Part shown: one piece after another, positions 48,701-60,910 of the stretch
Layout: the number at the start of each line of letters is the position of its first letter
Numbering within the stretch: the first letter of the stretch is position 1
Origin: Smittia aterrima
Taxonomy: Eukaryota; Arthropoda; Insecta; Diptera; Chironomidae
DNA: 64,000 bases
Direction: 5' to 3'
Assembly: GCA_033063855.1 (NCBI GenBank)
Contig: CP093829.1
Location: 23,281,537 to 23,345,536, forward strand
The notes under the pieces: model-generated
Told to the model about the DNA's origin: nothing
Database searches by the model: none
What the model saw: the letters and a program-made list of their open reading frames with translations, nothing else
Program-made: the position numbers and the translations under genes

Positions 48701-51700
48701 AATACGGAATTGCAGACTAATTGAGATGATGGCACTCGAAAGGAACAAAAGTAGCGTTCGCAATTAAACTTGAAGCGTGAGAGAGAGACTTATAGTTTGC
48801 TCAACTCCTTAAGGAGACAGAAGCTGAACAAATGCATCTCGTCTAAGAGGTTTCATCTCGAGACGAACAAGAAAATCGATTCCTCGAAGTAAAGTGAGCT
48901 AAATACTTTTGAATCTTCACGAGACGAGACAGGCGAGATGAGTCACTCTCTCGGAATTGATGTCAAATCTGGCGCACAGATTTCTATTCGATTCTCAAGG
49001 AATTCCCACTTTGAAATTACTGCCAAGAAAAATTTATTTTCTTTGATCCGTTAGCTCAGAACAAAGACTGCACGTCAAAGTTTGTGAATCACTTTCTTCT
49101 CCATCCCCCTCAGTCTCTGTATCGAATAAACGAGAGAAAGTTTCTTGACATTAATCATCAGACACAATCGCGAATAGCAAGGGAAGGTGGATGAAGTTCT
49201 TCAATTCGAAATCAAACGACAAGACAATTTGTTTTATTTGATTCGAGTGAGAGTGAGACTTTAATCGAAGAAAAGAAAAATCGATTCATATGAAAAACCC
49301 TTTTTCCCTTTCTTCAAACGACCAGCATAACCAGCAGAGAGAATGTTGCACAAAACAAAATTAATTATCGACTCCACTTTACCGCCCTTTTCTTGCCAAC
49401 TTTTTTTTTTCGTCTTGCCAATCGAATAAGAAGTCGTAAAAATTACACAATCGCTCGGTGGATTGTGAAGCAGTTGACAACAACAAATGCGGGAGTTTTA
49501 TCGTGCTACAACCGAAAAGAAATCGAGTTCATTGATATCGAGGCGCACTGCCGAGCGAAACGAGCAAAAGGTGACGCAAACATTTTCTTTCTCTCTCGTC
49601 AAGTGAATTTTCCTTCGTTCTTTAAACTTTTTTTCTCCTCCGCTTTGCTATTTTGTTTATTGAACGCGCTTCATAATGAAATAAATGACGTTACGGAGTT
49701 ACAGAAGTGCCACTTAGAGCACCAACAACAAATCTATTATTAGATTCTGCCGAAATATAAAAAATGTAAACATTAGGAAGCTTTTAGCAACAATCGAGCT
49801 ACTTAGGGAAGTGAAAATCGATGAAATTGTTCTGTCAACGTTCTATTGTGCGAAGCTTTTTTATCATTTTTATCAGCGCACTCATCGCTTTATGGAAATT
49901 CCAATATTTTTTTTTGTTATGAAAAAGCTTGAGCACTTATCGTCGAGTCTATCGGGCAGCCGAGAATTCTTATCGAAAATCAATCTATTGTCAGCTGATC
50001 AAACCTTTTCATGAAATAAAATTTCATATCTCGCGAAATAAGCTTCGTCGTCCTCTTTTGGCTATTTAATGAACATCTTCTCCCATTCAGTAGAAGGAAC
50101 GATTCATTTTTTGCACGATTTATAATTCGCAATGAATCATTGGTCGTTAGAGACAATTGGACGCCGAACACAATGACTTTCGTCCAAGAAATAAATAAAA
50201 TATTAAAGCGAAACATCTGCGATGAGTGATTTGAACTCTACACAAGAGATTAATGAACTGCCAATAAAAACTTCCTAACGAAAACGAATTTAAGCAAACC
50301 GTTCAGTCAATTTCACTCACAGCGTGACGCATTTCTAATGTTTGTCCAGTTTTTATTTGACATCGACGTTCGAATGTTTTTTTGGGAACAAGGAAAAGGA
50401 TTAAGGGAACGAATGACATTCGTCCATTGTGATGTCGATAAATTTGAGAGTGAAATGAGGGCAATCGAGGCGCCCAAAGGCTAAATTTCTTTTCTGCCTT
50501 CCGCTGCTTTCAAACATCATCACTGAAGTTTATTGTTGCGATAAGCTTGTCGCCTTGAATCCGGTGAACGTTTCAAACCGCATAATTCCATCGGCTTCGA
50601 CTATTGATTACACTTTGAAACTCTCCTAATTGAATTAAGTTTGAGAGGCGAACGGAAAGGTTGGGAAAATTTGATTTCTTTATAAAGTGAGACAGCAGGT
50701 TTATGTCGAAGCCTAATTTCTGTGGATTGCTTCGCGCGAGGGATCAGAGATTTTCGGATTTAGCAATGCTCTCTTTATTTTTTGCTTTGCTCCACAATGG
50801 ATTGTTGTCGATAAGGTCCCCATCAATTATTCATAGCGCATCAGACCGACAATAACACACGAAAAAAAAACTTATTCAAATTCCAATCAATATTCATCGC
50901 ATGTGCTTCTCCGCTGCGCTCAGTCTCTCTTCGAAAGACTTTGACGTGAAGTTTCTTTTGCGAGAGGGGAAAAACGTATTAAAAGCCAATAATCCAGCAA
51001 ACAAACTGTCGAAACGGCCGCGTGCAGCAGCAACGAACAACGTGTTGAATACTTAGCAACTAAAACTTTTTTTTTACTGCGCTAAGCTGAGCTTTCGAAG
51101 AGAATTTTAAGGCTTCTCTTCAACACTCGACGAAAGCTCGACTGTCATGAGACTTTGCGTCAGCTGATCTTCGACAACCCTAACGAGGCTTCTACGTGAC
51201 ATAATAAGTGACACATGGGAATCTTATAAATGTGTAAATTGAGTGTTTTCTTTTCTCCATCCAGCGCAGCATCGTCGTGATTTCAAGCATGAGAACATTC
51301 AAAGCCTCAACAGATTTGTAAGACGAATCGAAGGAATCTTATCGCTCGGTCGTTCGTTCTTTTCGTTATTGACATTGAATATTATCAGGATCAATATTTG
51401 GTAATGTTCGCTCGCAAGTGATACGTGCGATTTTATTGTGGAAAACATCTGTGACGAGATTGTTCGTTTGAGAAACAATTTGAACGGAGCGCACTATGCT
51501 CGAGAATTTATTTTCGTTTATTTTAATAATTAACATCCTTCGCGATAATTTTGACTACTTCATATCCGACAGCGTGGATTCGAGAAGTCTGCTTGGTTAC
51601 TGTTGACTCATCAGATCTTTTCTTAGAATGAAAAAAATAAGTCTGCTGACCCGAATGTTTGAAGAAGCTCAACAAACTTCGCTTGCAGTTTTCTCGGAAT

Positions 51701-54700
51701 CAAAGAAACTAAAACTTCTGTTGACAAATAATTTTAGATTTCCCGGAGCTAAATGATTTCCCAGTAAACATTTATAGAGAAGATTGCAATTTCTCAATAT
51801 CGATGAAGGAAAAATCTTGCACGAGGCTTTGACATTTGAGTCTCAACAAATTCTCCAATGGCACATCCCACAAGTGTGTGCAGCAAAATTGTTTACAGCC
51901 GAGAAAATGCATTTCCAGCAAATTTTATTTACATTCTTTCTCGTTTTGTTTCGTGGGAGAGAACTCAAACATGACTCTTGGTCCTTCTCGCTTCATTTCT
52001 TTCTCCTCGTGGCTTGATTTGTTGACAATGCCAATCAATTTATTTGTTCAAAGAAAGAGAAAAACTAACTTTTGTCAATTGCGATAGATTGCAATTCGAG
52101 GTGTCCATGACGATATCGAATGATTTATTTGAGGGTTTCGTGTTCAATTGAATTGACTTTGTGCAAGCTAACAGGAAGTTTGTGTCTCTCTAATTCGCTG
52201 TTCGTTGAACTGGAAAATTGAATTAGTACTTCGAGGGTAGTGAAGGCGAAAGAACAAGAAGCGCTTGGTGAAGTGTCGATTGCCCTGCAGTCTCGCTGCA
52301 TGACGACTAATCGATCGAAGTGTGGCTCGTAGACTATCGATTCGCAATTTGTCGTAATGAATAATGTCAATGTCGTTTCTAATTATAGACTGAGGATTGA
52401 GAGTGTTTTCTTCATCTTCCAACCGAGAGAGCTGATCAAAATTTCATTTGTGATTAATGAATGGATGAAGTCGGCAGGCGGAAGCCGTCAGAGGCTTTAG
52501 CAAGTTTTCTAATTTAACACCAATTAGCTTTTCTATCTTGATTTAGGGAAACTGTTTCACTGACGAGGGATTCAAACTTTTGATCTCATAAACATCTCGT
52601 GCCGTCGAGAATCAGAGTATTTACAATTAAAATGAATTTTCTGAGAAGGCGAGATAATTCTACGATTGTGAAGCGTGTGAGAAATGATGAAGTCAAGAAT
52701 TAATTCTACTCGGGCATGAATGTCTTGAGTTGAGATTAATGACAAACGCAACCGGCAAAAAATATTTTCCCCTGACTCGTCCTGCGGCGATGAGAAACGA
52801 CGAACGCGTGAAATATTTATGGTAATTCTTGAATGACCGCCACAGCATTGAGAAGCTTTGTGTAGCATCGGAAAGTGGAATACCGGTTCCGATCAAAAAC
52901 AAGCGCGTATCGGATTGTGAGTCAAGGAGATTGAGAGGATTTACAGCTCAACATTCCTCACCTCTCAAATGACGTCGCCAATTCAATTTAATTATCAACA
53001 GACGTTGACGAGATGTGGTGCCAACCGAATAATAGCATCAATGAACTACTAAAATTTATGCAAATCATTTGAGAAGAAAACGAAGTCAAAGAACGAACGA
53101 GACTTCGCCAGAGCAGAATCTCCTTTAATGTGATCAAATTTTTTATTCGCCGCGCGGCAGTCAAGCGCTTAAAAATCGCTTCACACTTAGAATGGATTCA
53201 GTTTCATGAAAACAGATCTCTCAGTTGTAAAAGGCCTGGCGCCTTGCTCTCACCGCGGAATTTAAAACACGAAGAGTTATGAATTTGCTTAAGCTCGGTA
53301 AGGAATAAAAATCGCTTAGCGAAAAAAATTTAAATCAAATCTGTTTGTTATTTATTTTTTATTCAGCACGGATTCGAGACGAATGAGCCTTTCTAAAAAT
53401 CTGTCTGACCGTCGCTTTGTCTTCTTCATCATTCGGCCAAAGTAATTTAGAAGGAGAAAAACAAATTTGTGCCTTTGGGGCCTCCAAAAAAATTTCTGGA
53501 TTACTTCTTGGGTAGCAAAAGTTTTCCTATGCATAAAGTAAACAATCGTAAATCTTTTAGCGTAAGTATCAAGAACGATAAGAGTCGGCACACATGGTTC
53601 GAATCAAATGTGTTTTTTTGAAGAATTCTTTAAGCAAAAATTCCTTCGCGTCGAGCTCTTCTCGTTCCACAGACACGCGTGTTGAGACTTTATTGTTTGG
53701 ATAAGAAAATTATATTTGTTTTCTAATGTAATTATGCATAGTGAATGGAAATGTATATAAAATATTTCAAATCTTTCCTCCTCTGCTACAAGCATTCCAG
53801 TCGAGCGCCGTTATATACAAAAAGACGCGATTATTCGAGCATTGCTTCATTCGAGGCACCACCAAGCTTTTTTTTTATTCTTCTGTCAATTGTTAATCGA
53901 ACGTAGCTCGAGCAGAAGTCTCAGTAAATGGTGCATTTGTGTCGTGAGAGGGAGAAGGTTTCATTAGAACGTCACTCAAAGTTGTTGCATTGAGGCTGGC
54001 AACACAAAGGTAACGCAAGAGATTACACAACCAGCTTGTCATAAAATAAAAAAAAAACTTTTTCAAGAAGTTTACCATGCTTCATTAGCTCAAGGGCTCT
54101 CGGTCGGCAAATCCCAAGCTTAACACACACAGAACTTCACTTTTGTTGTTCAATTTCACGCTCCATTTACTTCATGAATTGCATTATTTGCTCGTTATTC
54201 GAATTGATCAGACAACACATGCACAAAGAGTCTCGGCTTTGCCTTATTACTCATCTGATTTATCGCTCTGAGATTTGTTCACTTTGAATTCCTTTGGAGC
54301 TTGTCAATGTTCCAAGCAAAGATTAAAAGGGAAAAAAAATAAAACTTTCCGTTCGAGTTTTTCCGCGATCGAGTCAGAAGGAAATCTCGGGAGCACGTTT
54401 TCACCTACGACAATGATCACTTTTTACGTCGTTTTTCGTTCGTTCGTTCTAAGATTTCCGCACAACCAAAGAAAGCCGACACCACTCTTAACGTGCTTCA
54501 GCGAGAATTTGTGTCTAGTTTATTTTTAAACGCCGCTTCCAAATGATGAATAATTTTCTCTTAATTGCCGAAGCAAGGAAAACACAAAACAATTTTATTA
54601 ATTTTCACTCGAGTCATCTCAAGTCGACTCGCCGCCGATTGTGACGCGCGTGATGCAATAAATTAACATTTTCTTTCTAAATCTTTCTGTTTGTTTCACT

Positions 54701-57700
54701 CTACACGAAGAGTTCACGAGAAGCTTTAAAATCGTAGGAAAGAAAAAACTGTTTAGCTAAACTGAATTTTATTTTCTTCTGACGAAACTCAAGAAATCGA
54801 CATCCAACCTCGACAGCGCGTAAAATTGTTTTGACTCGTCGCGATATCCACAATCGACTGCTTGCTCGTTTCGAAAATGTTGCGAACGAGAGCTTCGACT
54901 CTCACAACAGCTGCTGAACACAACCGAAGGCGAGTGAGTGTATGCGAATGTGTTTTGACTGAAATTTTGCCGACACGAAAAATTGAGAGAGAATAAAAGT
55001 CGAACGAGAGAGAGGATTCGCCTTGCACAACGACGGAGCCAGCAACTCAGAAGTGCATATCTGTTTCGAAATCGCTTGTGTTCCTACAGCAGCATTTGTA
55101 TGCTTTATGCTGCTCAGCTCAACGATTACTCCTCACGACATTTATCATTCCCTCTGATGTTCGAAACAACTTTTTTTTTTGCTTTTTTTTTCGGCTCATC
55201 GAAATGTTGAATTCTTTCTTATTTTTCCTCAGGCAGCGGTGTTATTAATTCCAGTAGCCAAACGAGAATAATGCGACGGTCTTCTGTCGCAAGCCTTTCA
55301 ATAGTAAGGCGATTATAATAAGACGATCTTAACTTTAACGATTCACCAAAGATTGATATCGCGAAAATGTTTCGCGGCGCGACTTGAAATCTGATTATTC
55401 GCGTTCAGCAACAAAAAAAAAAGCCGGAATTTGAATTTTAAAGCGTTCGCTCGACGACATGAGAAAGAAGATTCTTATAATTCCTCAATTAACTGGTTTT
55501 TCATCTGCTCGCTCTGTTGCAGCAAACTTCAATTGCTTTTATTATATTTTTATGGCGCAAGGGAACATTAAATATTTATGGTTTGTGTTGTTGGCTAAGA
55601 GAAAAGTCTTTCGCGCGAAAGCTATTTTCAGGTTTCGCTTGATGCATCACTTCTTCTCTCGAAAGAGCTTCGAGGAACAAACGTCAGTTGCGATGGTGAT
55701 TGAGTTAGCAATAAACAATTATTGGTTTCATAATAAAATTAAAAAAAGTTCTCTTTGGCTTCGTAGCATTAACTATTTGAAAAGTTATCAACACAAATCA
55801 TAACGAATAGCATTTAACATTATTTTAAGCTTCGCAACAGTATTTTTAGCTCAGAACGTGCTTCGTTGGTTATTAATCAGATTTTGCGAGAATAATTATG
55901 AAGTTCGTAATGAGACAATTAAAATTGTAATGATTGTGAATTACGAGAGCTTATGACTCGTAAATATGATAACTGCGTCGAGCTAAGCTCCCTCCGTCCT
56001 TCGATTGAATCATAAGAAAGAATTCACTAAGAGAGTCGATGAGATTAACGAAAACTGATAAGATTGATTCATTTGGTTTCACTTCCTCGAGCTTGAGAAC
56101 AAAGTTCGCTCGCCATCGATGAAGATAAAAGCAGGCACGTGATTAACGGCGTTGTCACATCCGAGATTAGTTGACACGAAGGTGAGATAGCAGCGAGAAG
56201 ATAGAATCTACGGTAAGATCATCACTGCACGTGCTTAGTCATTTCGAAAAATTTCGCAATGAGCTAACGAACCCCAAAGCAGCTAAAAAGTCGTTAAACG
56301 ATTTGCGTGTCCCACGACGATATCAAATGTGTTCCGATAACGAGAAATGATGAAATTCTGATCAAACGAAAGCGAATTTCAGCCGAAACGACTTGACGGG
56401 TAGAACGGGGGCGAAGCTAAAAAAAAGTTGTAATCTAAACTCGCGCTACCTTCGGTCTTGGAAATTAACATTTTGATACGACTGGCGATGGAAACTTGTG
56501 AAACGAAGCGACAGGGAAAATCTCATAAATCTCGAAATGTATAATTACGTGTTTGAGAGACAGATGAAGTGAGGAAGAAGCTCATTTACAATAATTGGAT
56601 TTGTTTTCACTTTGCATCGTTCTCCGCTTAAAGAAGACTCTCGCGAATNNNNNNNNNNNNNNNNNNNNNNNNNNNNNNNNNNNNNNNNNNNNNNNNNNNN
56701 NNNNNNNNNNNNNNNNNNNNNNNNNNNNNNNNNNNNNNNNNNNNNNNNCGCCCAGCGAAGCAGCGGCTATTAAGATTTAATTTAATTTGAAACCCAAACT
56801 CGATTAGCTCTTGCTCTCGTCGAGATGAGGGATCAGCAGCTTCAAAATATGTGCATAAATCTCGCTCTTAATTTGGGGAAGGAAGTTGGGATCCGCAAGA
56901 GATGATAAAGGCAAAAAAAAGATGAATATTAATTAAAAATTAAGCTTAATTTATGGATGCTTTGTTTTCTGGCTCGAGTTGATGAGTTTCGTGGAAAGAA
57001 GATTCTGCTGAGTTCCACGAAAGAAATGAGATTCATTTGCTGCTGTGCCATCTGCTGCAGTTGAGAAATATGATTGCAACAGTGCCACCCACTAAGATTT
57101 TAATGACGAACATGTTGACTGGGGAATGAAGAACTTTTGTGTCGGTAATAACATGAAACTTTCTTGCTTCTGGACACAAACAAGTAAACGATGAACATTC
57201 AGAGACTTTTGCGGTTTGCTTCGAAACTTTGCGTCGTCTCGAATTCTTGAGCAAACACAAAAAGGGTGTAAAGAACGTTTCTTAAGAAGTGAAAAGTTAT
57301 TTTTATTAAAAAGTGTCGCTCCCCGATGCTTTACAAGTTGAAAGTCTACGGGAGACGAGAAAGAAATAAATTTAAGCGGACTTTAATATTTTTCTGTGGG
57401 ATTCCTCGACTCGTCCACGAAACTTAAAATTGATTTACATTTTACGGTTCGCCACAGAGAATAACACAAAAAATGCTGAAAAAAGAATTTACGGCCATGG
57501 CCTCGACTTTGGAGTTGAAAAAGTAATTTTTTTTTGGGAATTTTTGCAACATTTTATTTATAATTAACTTTTCTTTAAATTGCATAATAATTGATGATCC
57601 AACTTCTATCATAGGACGGATTTCTTGATTTCACAAAAGTGCACTTAACGATTAACTGAAGAGAAAAATATTTACTATTGAACTTTCAGAAGGCAATTGC

Positions 57701-57822
57701 GGTAAAGTTTTCGTATACATCTAATGCAAAGTTTTTGTTGTGACGACGACAGTCTTGAAGTGAGCGAGATTACACTTCTAAAAGCAAAGTTTTAATATTT
57801 TCTTCGTTTTGTACGAGTGAGC
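45739..57822. other. gene-poor region between Pde11 and aristaless
   Basis: About 12 kb with no supportable gene. It should contain the promoter and any 5' exon of Pde11 at its left end and downstream regulatory DNA of aristaless at its right end; I could not identify either by reading. Short open frames are scattered, composition-driven and without family features. Includes the sequence gap at 56649-56748. Confidence 0.6.
56649..56748. other. 100-base assembly gap (N run)
   Basis: Exactly 100 unknown bases, the usual placeholder for a gap of unknown length between contigs. The true distance, and whether anything lies within it, is unknown. Confidence 0.98.
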
Positions 57823-60800
57823 TTAGTTGCTCATGACATCGTGTCCGTTCTGACGCATCATCTCCAATCGCATTTCATGCTCTCGAGCTTTGAGTCTGAG
57901 AGCAGCGATTGATGAACTTCTTCGATCTTCAGGTTGTGGAGAAGATTCGCTCGTTTGATGAGGATCTGGAGATGAAACGTTGATCGGTGTCATCGAAGCT
58001 GAAGTTGACGACTTGTTGGAGTCTGTTGGGGAGATTGGTGGCGACACTGAGAGCGCTGCATTAATTGGAAGCGACAAATATTCGTTGGGAGACTTTGTCG
58101 GCATCGGAGGCAAATGTTGTGGACGTTGAGCAGCTGAAATGTTTGCCAATAAAGTCTGGAACGAAGCACTCGCTTGTGGTGAATAGAAACTGCTTTGATG
58201 AAGCATCGGCGGTGGCGGCGCTCGATGGAATTGATTGAAGTAAGCTGAAGGAATCATTGGATTGCCAGTTAACTGAGGATAACGGAAACTCGCAGCTAAG
58301 CTCGCAGCATCAAACTGTTTTCTCAGATTGAAACCCAAATGCGTGAATGGATTTGGTGGCAACGTTGAAGCAACGACAGACGCTGAAGGAACTGGTGTAC
58401 CTCCACTCGGCAGATAAGGATTGTATGGATGAGGATGACCCGTTGGTCCAACTTTTTCTTGCTTTCGCCACTTTGCACGTCGATTCTGATACCAAACCTG
58501 GAATTAAAGAAAGAGAGAAAACGTTATAATTTCTGCTAAATTCAGTGGCAATCACAAAACTCCTCATTCATTATTCATCTTAAAGCCACGAAAGAGAAAG
58601 AGACGAACACGCTCAAAGCCTCTAATTTCCTTAATTTGATACACTCACAACTCATTAAAGTCATCAGCGGAAATTGAGTTCAGCACAAAAAAGCTTGTGC
58701 AGTGCCTAAAATTTAATTTTGATAAACGATTCACGTGAAGAGTCATTAAGAGTTGCTGAGCGTTGCCAGGAGGAAAAACTCGATCGCAAATCGTCAAACT
58801 GCAAATTTATCGTCGCAACTCAAGTTCCAGGGAGAACGAACCGAGAACGAGATCAGTAATGGCACCTTACACGTGTTTTATTGTGCTCAATAATCGCTCT
58901 CTTTCCTTCCTCGCCTTGCGTTTCTTCACGCAGCTCAGAATGAAATTAATTTTCGGACAAATTCAGAAGCAAAGAGAGCCTCGAGTCGGTTGAGACTTTG
59001 TTTCAGACAAGACAACATTGCGTGACTCGAGGGAACAACTTATTTCATTACGCTCTCGTCGATCGTGGCTGGGAAGCTTCTTTCACCGAAAGTTAAAGTT
59101 AATATCCCAGATCACCATTAGACTCCTCTCTCAGTCTTTCGCCAGAAGGCCTGAACAGACTAAATAAATATTCCTTTAATGATATTAATTCCGAAGGTTA
59201 AAACATTGTAGCGCAGCAATCATCTAATTTACATAAATTTTAACAGAGCCGTAAGCTCTTTCGACACTTCAATGTTGCACAATGTGTGTGATGAGCGACC
59301 TATGGACGATTTCCATGGAAATGGCCGTTGATGAGATTTTATTTCTTCTTTCGAAAGCTTATGAAGCCTTGTCAATGATGGCGAGTTTGCGTTGATCTAA
59401 TTAGCGTCCGGAATGTGTGAAATCGTTGTCATGAGTGAAAGCTGTTTCGCGAGACGATAAAAAGTTAATGAATAACACTTTGATTTATTGAAACAAACGC
59501 GGAGACGGAGTTCAATGCGTGAGAGACCGAAAAGAAATCAAAGTCTCTGACTAAGCGTGTGATCATTAATAATGCGCAATTTCATTAAAAATGAAACGAG
59601 TTCGAATAAAGTTTTATGAGACGAGTTTTGTAATTAAAATGCAATTACGAATTGAGTGATAAATACCTGAATCCGAGCTTCTGTCAATCCGATTTTCATA
59701 GCGAGCTCTTCTCTGTAATAAATAAACGAGACAAAATGTTAGATTGCATTAAGTTTATGGCGAAAAAAAAGAGAAGTTAATGTGCGAGTTCTTCTTTATC
59801 GTCTGACGAGTTGAGGCGCTTGCAAAGACGGGAAGCTAAGCAACGACACGATCATCGTAAATCATCGATCGCTTCTGGGGATCAGCAATCAATTGATAAG
59901 AGAGAAACTTGTCGATATTTTCCACTCACTGCCCCCAAGACCAAACATTTAAATGAAGGAAGAGAAGGAGAAAAAAAAACTTAATTAAGTTACGATTTTT
60001 TTACTCGACTCGAGCCACTCGAGAGAGAGAGAAGTAAATTACGTTTTATGTCTGATCCCCTCCCCTCTCTAACTAGTTAACATTTTTAATTAAAATCATG
60101 AGTTAGCAGAATCACGAGAAAAATGTTTTGGTGGTCAACAAGTGAGGAAAGAAACAAACAATCGAGAATTTTAATTCGTAATCGAATTTTAAGTTGATTG
60201 AGTCTTGTGGTAGCTCGAACCGTCTCTGATTACTTTGAGTCCTTATCGATGCTTTCAATCGCTTGCTAGCTTAATTAGAAAATGGTCTTTTGACCTTGCC
60301 GTCGATTACATTTGATACAAAGTAGCTGTTTCACTGTTTGTCGCTCTCGATCGATCAATCAGTGAATGCAACAATAATGTCAATCTAATTACGGAAGCAG
60401 TGGGCAGTTGAATATCTTAATAATTCAATCAATAAACCCAATTAACTCGACGGTATTGCACAATCGCGAACGAGAATTACTTAAATGGAAAAGCGCACAG
60501 CGCAAATTGAGAAATAATATTTTCTGCTTTATGGCGTTGGAAGAAAATTATCATCAATTATTATCATCAGCTCTCGTTGAAAATGGAATCGATGTTGTTC
60601 CATGGAATGTCGCAGTTATGGACAGACGATCTCTTAATTAGATTGAGTGAGACGCTTACCTTGTGAAGACATCGGGATAATGAGTTCTTGAGAAAGCCTT
60701 TTCAAGCTCTTCCAGTTGAAAGCTCGTGAAAGTTGTTCGATAACGTCGCTGCTTCCTCTTCTGAGGATATTCATTATCCAGATCAACGTCACTGTGATCT

Positions 60801-60910
60801 GACATTGGACTGTGTCCTCCGATTTGTGTTTGTGATCCGGAGCGGCTATCGTGAGGTGATCGACCGTCGTGAGGCGTCTCCTCGAGCTTCGTTTCTTCAG
60901 AAATGCCCAT
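57823..60910 (-). CDS. al: paired-like homeodomain factor Aristaless
   Basis: Nuclear transcription factor needed for distal leg, antennal and wing patterning in flies; ARX in vertebrates is related. Three minus-strand exons, 60910-60660, 59712-59667 (46 bp) and 58497-57823, give 323 residues, shorter than fly Al (408) mainly in the His/Pro/Gln-rich part. The start is fixed by MGISEETKLEE, matching the fly N-terminus. The homeodomain spans 54-113, split by introns after Arg84 (phase 2) and Gln99 (phase 0), with Gln at position 50. Recognition helix position 49 is Tyr (VWYQNRR), not the near-universal Phe. Conserved PPNPFTHLGF, IPSAYFNQF and SFQTLLANI blocks follow, then EDRR and an OAR motif SSIAALRLKAREHEMRLEMM at about 294-313. 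Introns of 1.2 and 0.95 kb are larger than in the housekeeping block and hold no seen gene. Confidence 0.95.
58498..59666 (-). other. aristaless intron 2, no gene seen
   Basis: A 1.17-kb intron within the homeobox; no nested gene or repeat was recognised. Confidence 0.65.
59713..60659 (-). other. aristaless intron 1, no gene seen
   Basis: A 0.95-kb intron within the homeobox at Arg84. No nested gene or repeat was recognised. Confidence 0.65.

Noticed and set aside
52125..52902. cluster of overlapping minus-strand open frames
   Set aside because: Several frames overlap each other with equal quality, which indicates composition rather than coding.
53580..53620. GGTTCGAATC string resembling a tRNA B box
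   Set aside because: No A box, no foldable acceptor or anticodon arms in the 70 bp upstream.
56595..56780. 61-codon open frame through the N run
   Set aside because: More than half of it is unknown bases, so the frame is an artefact of the gap.
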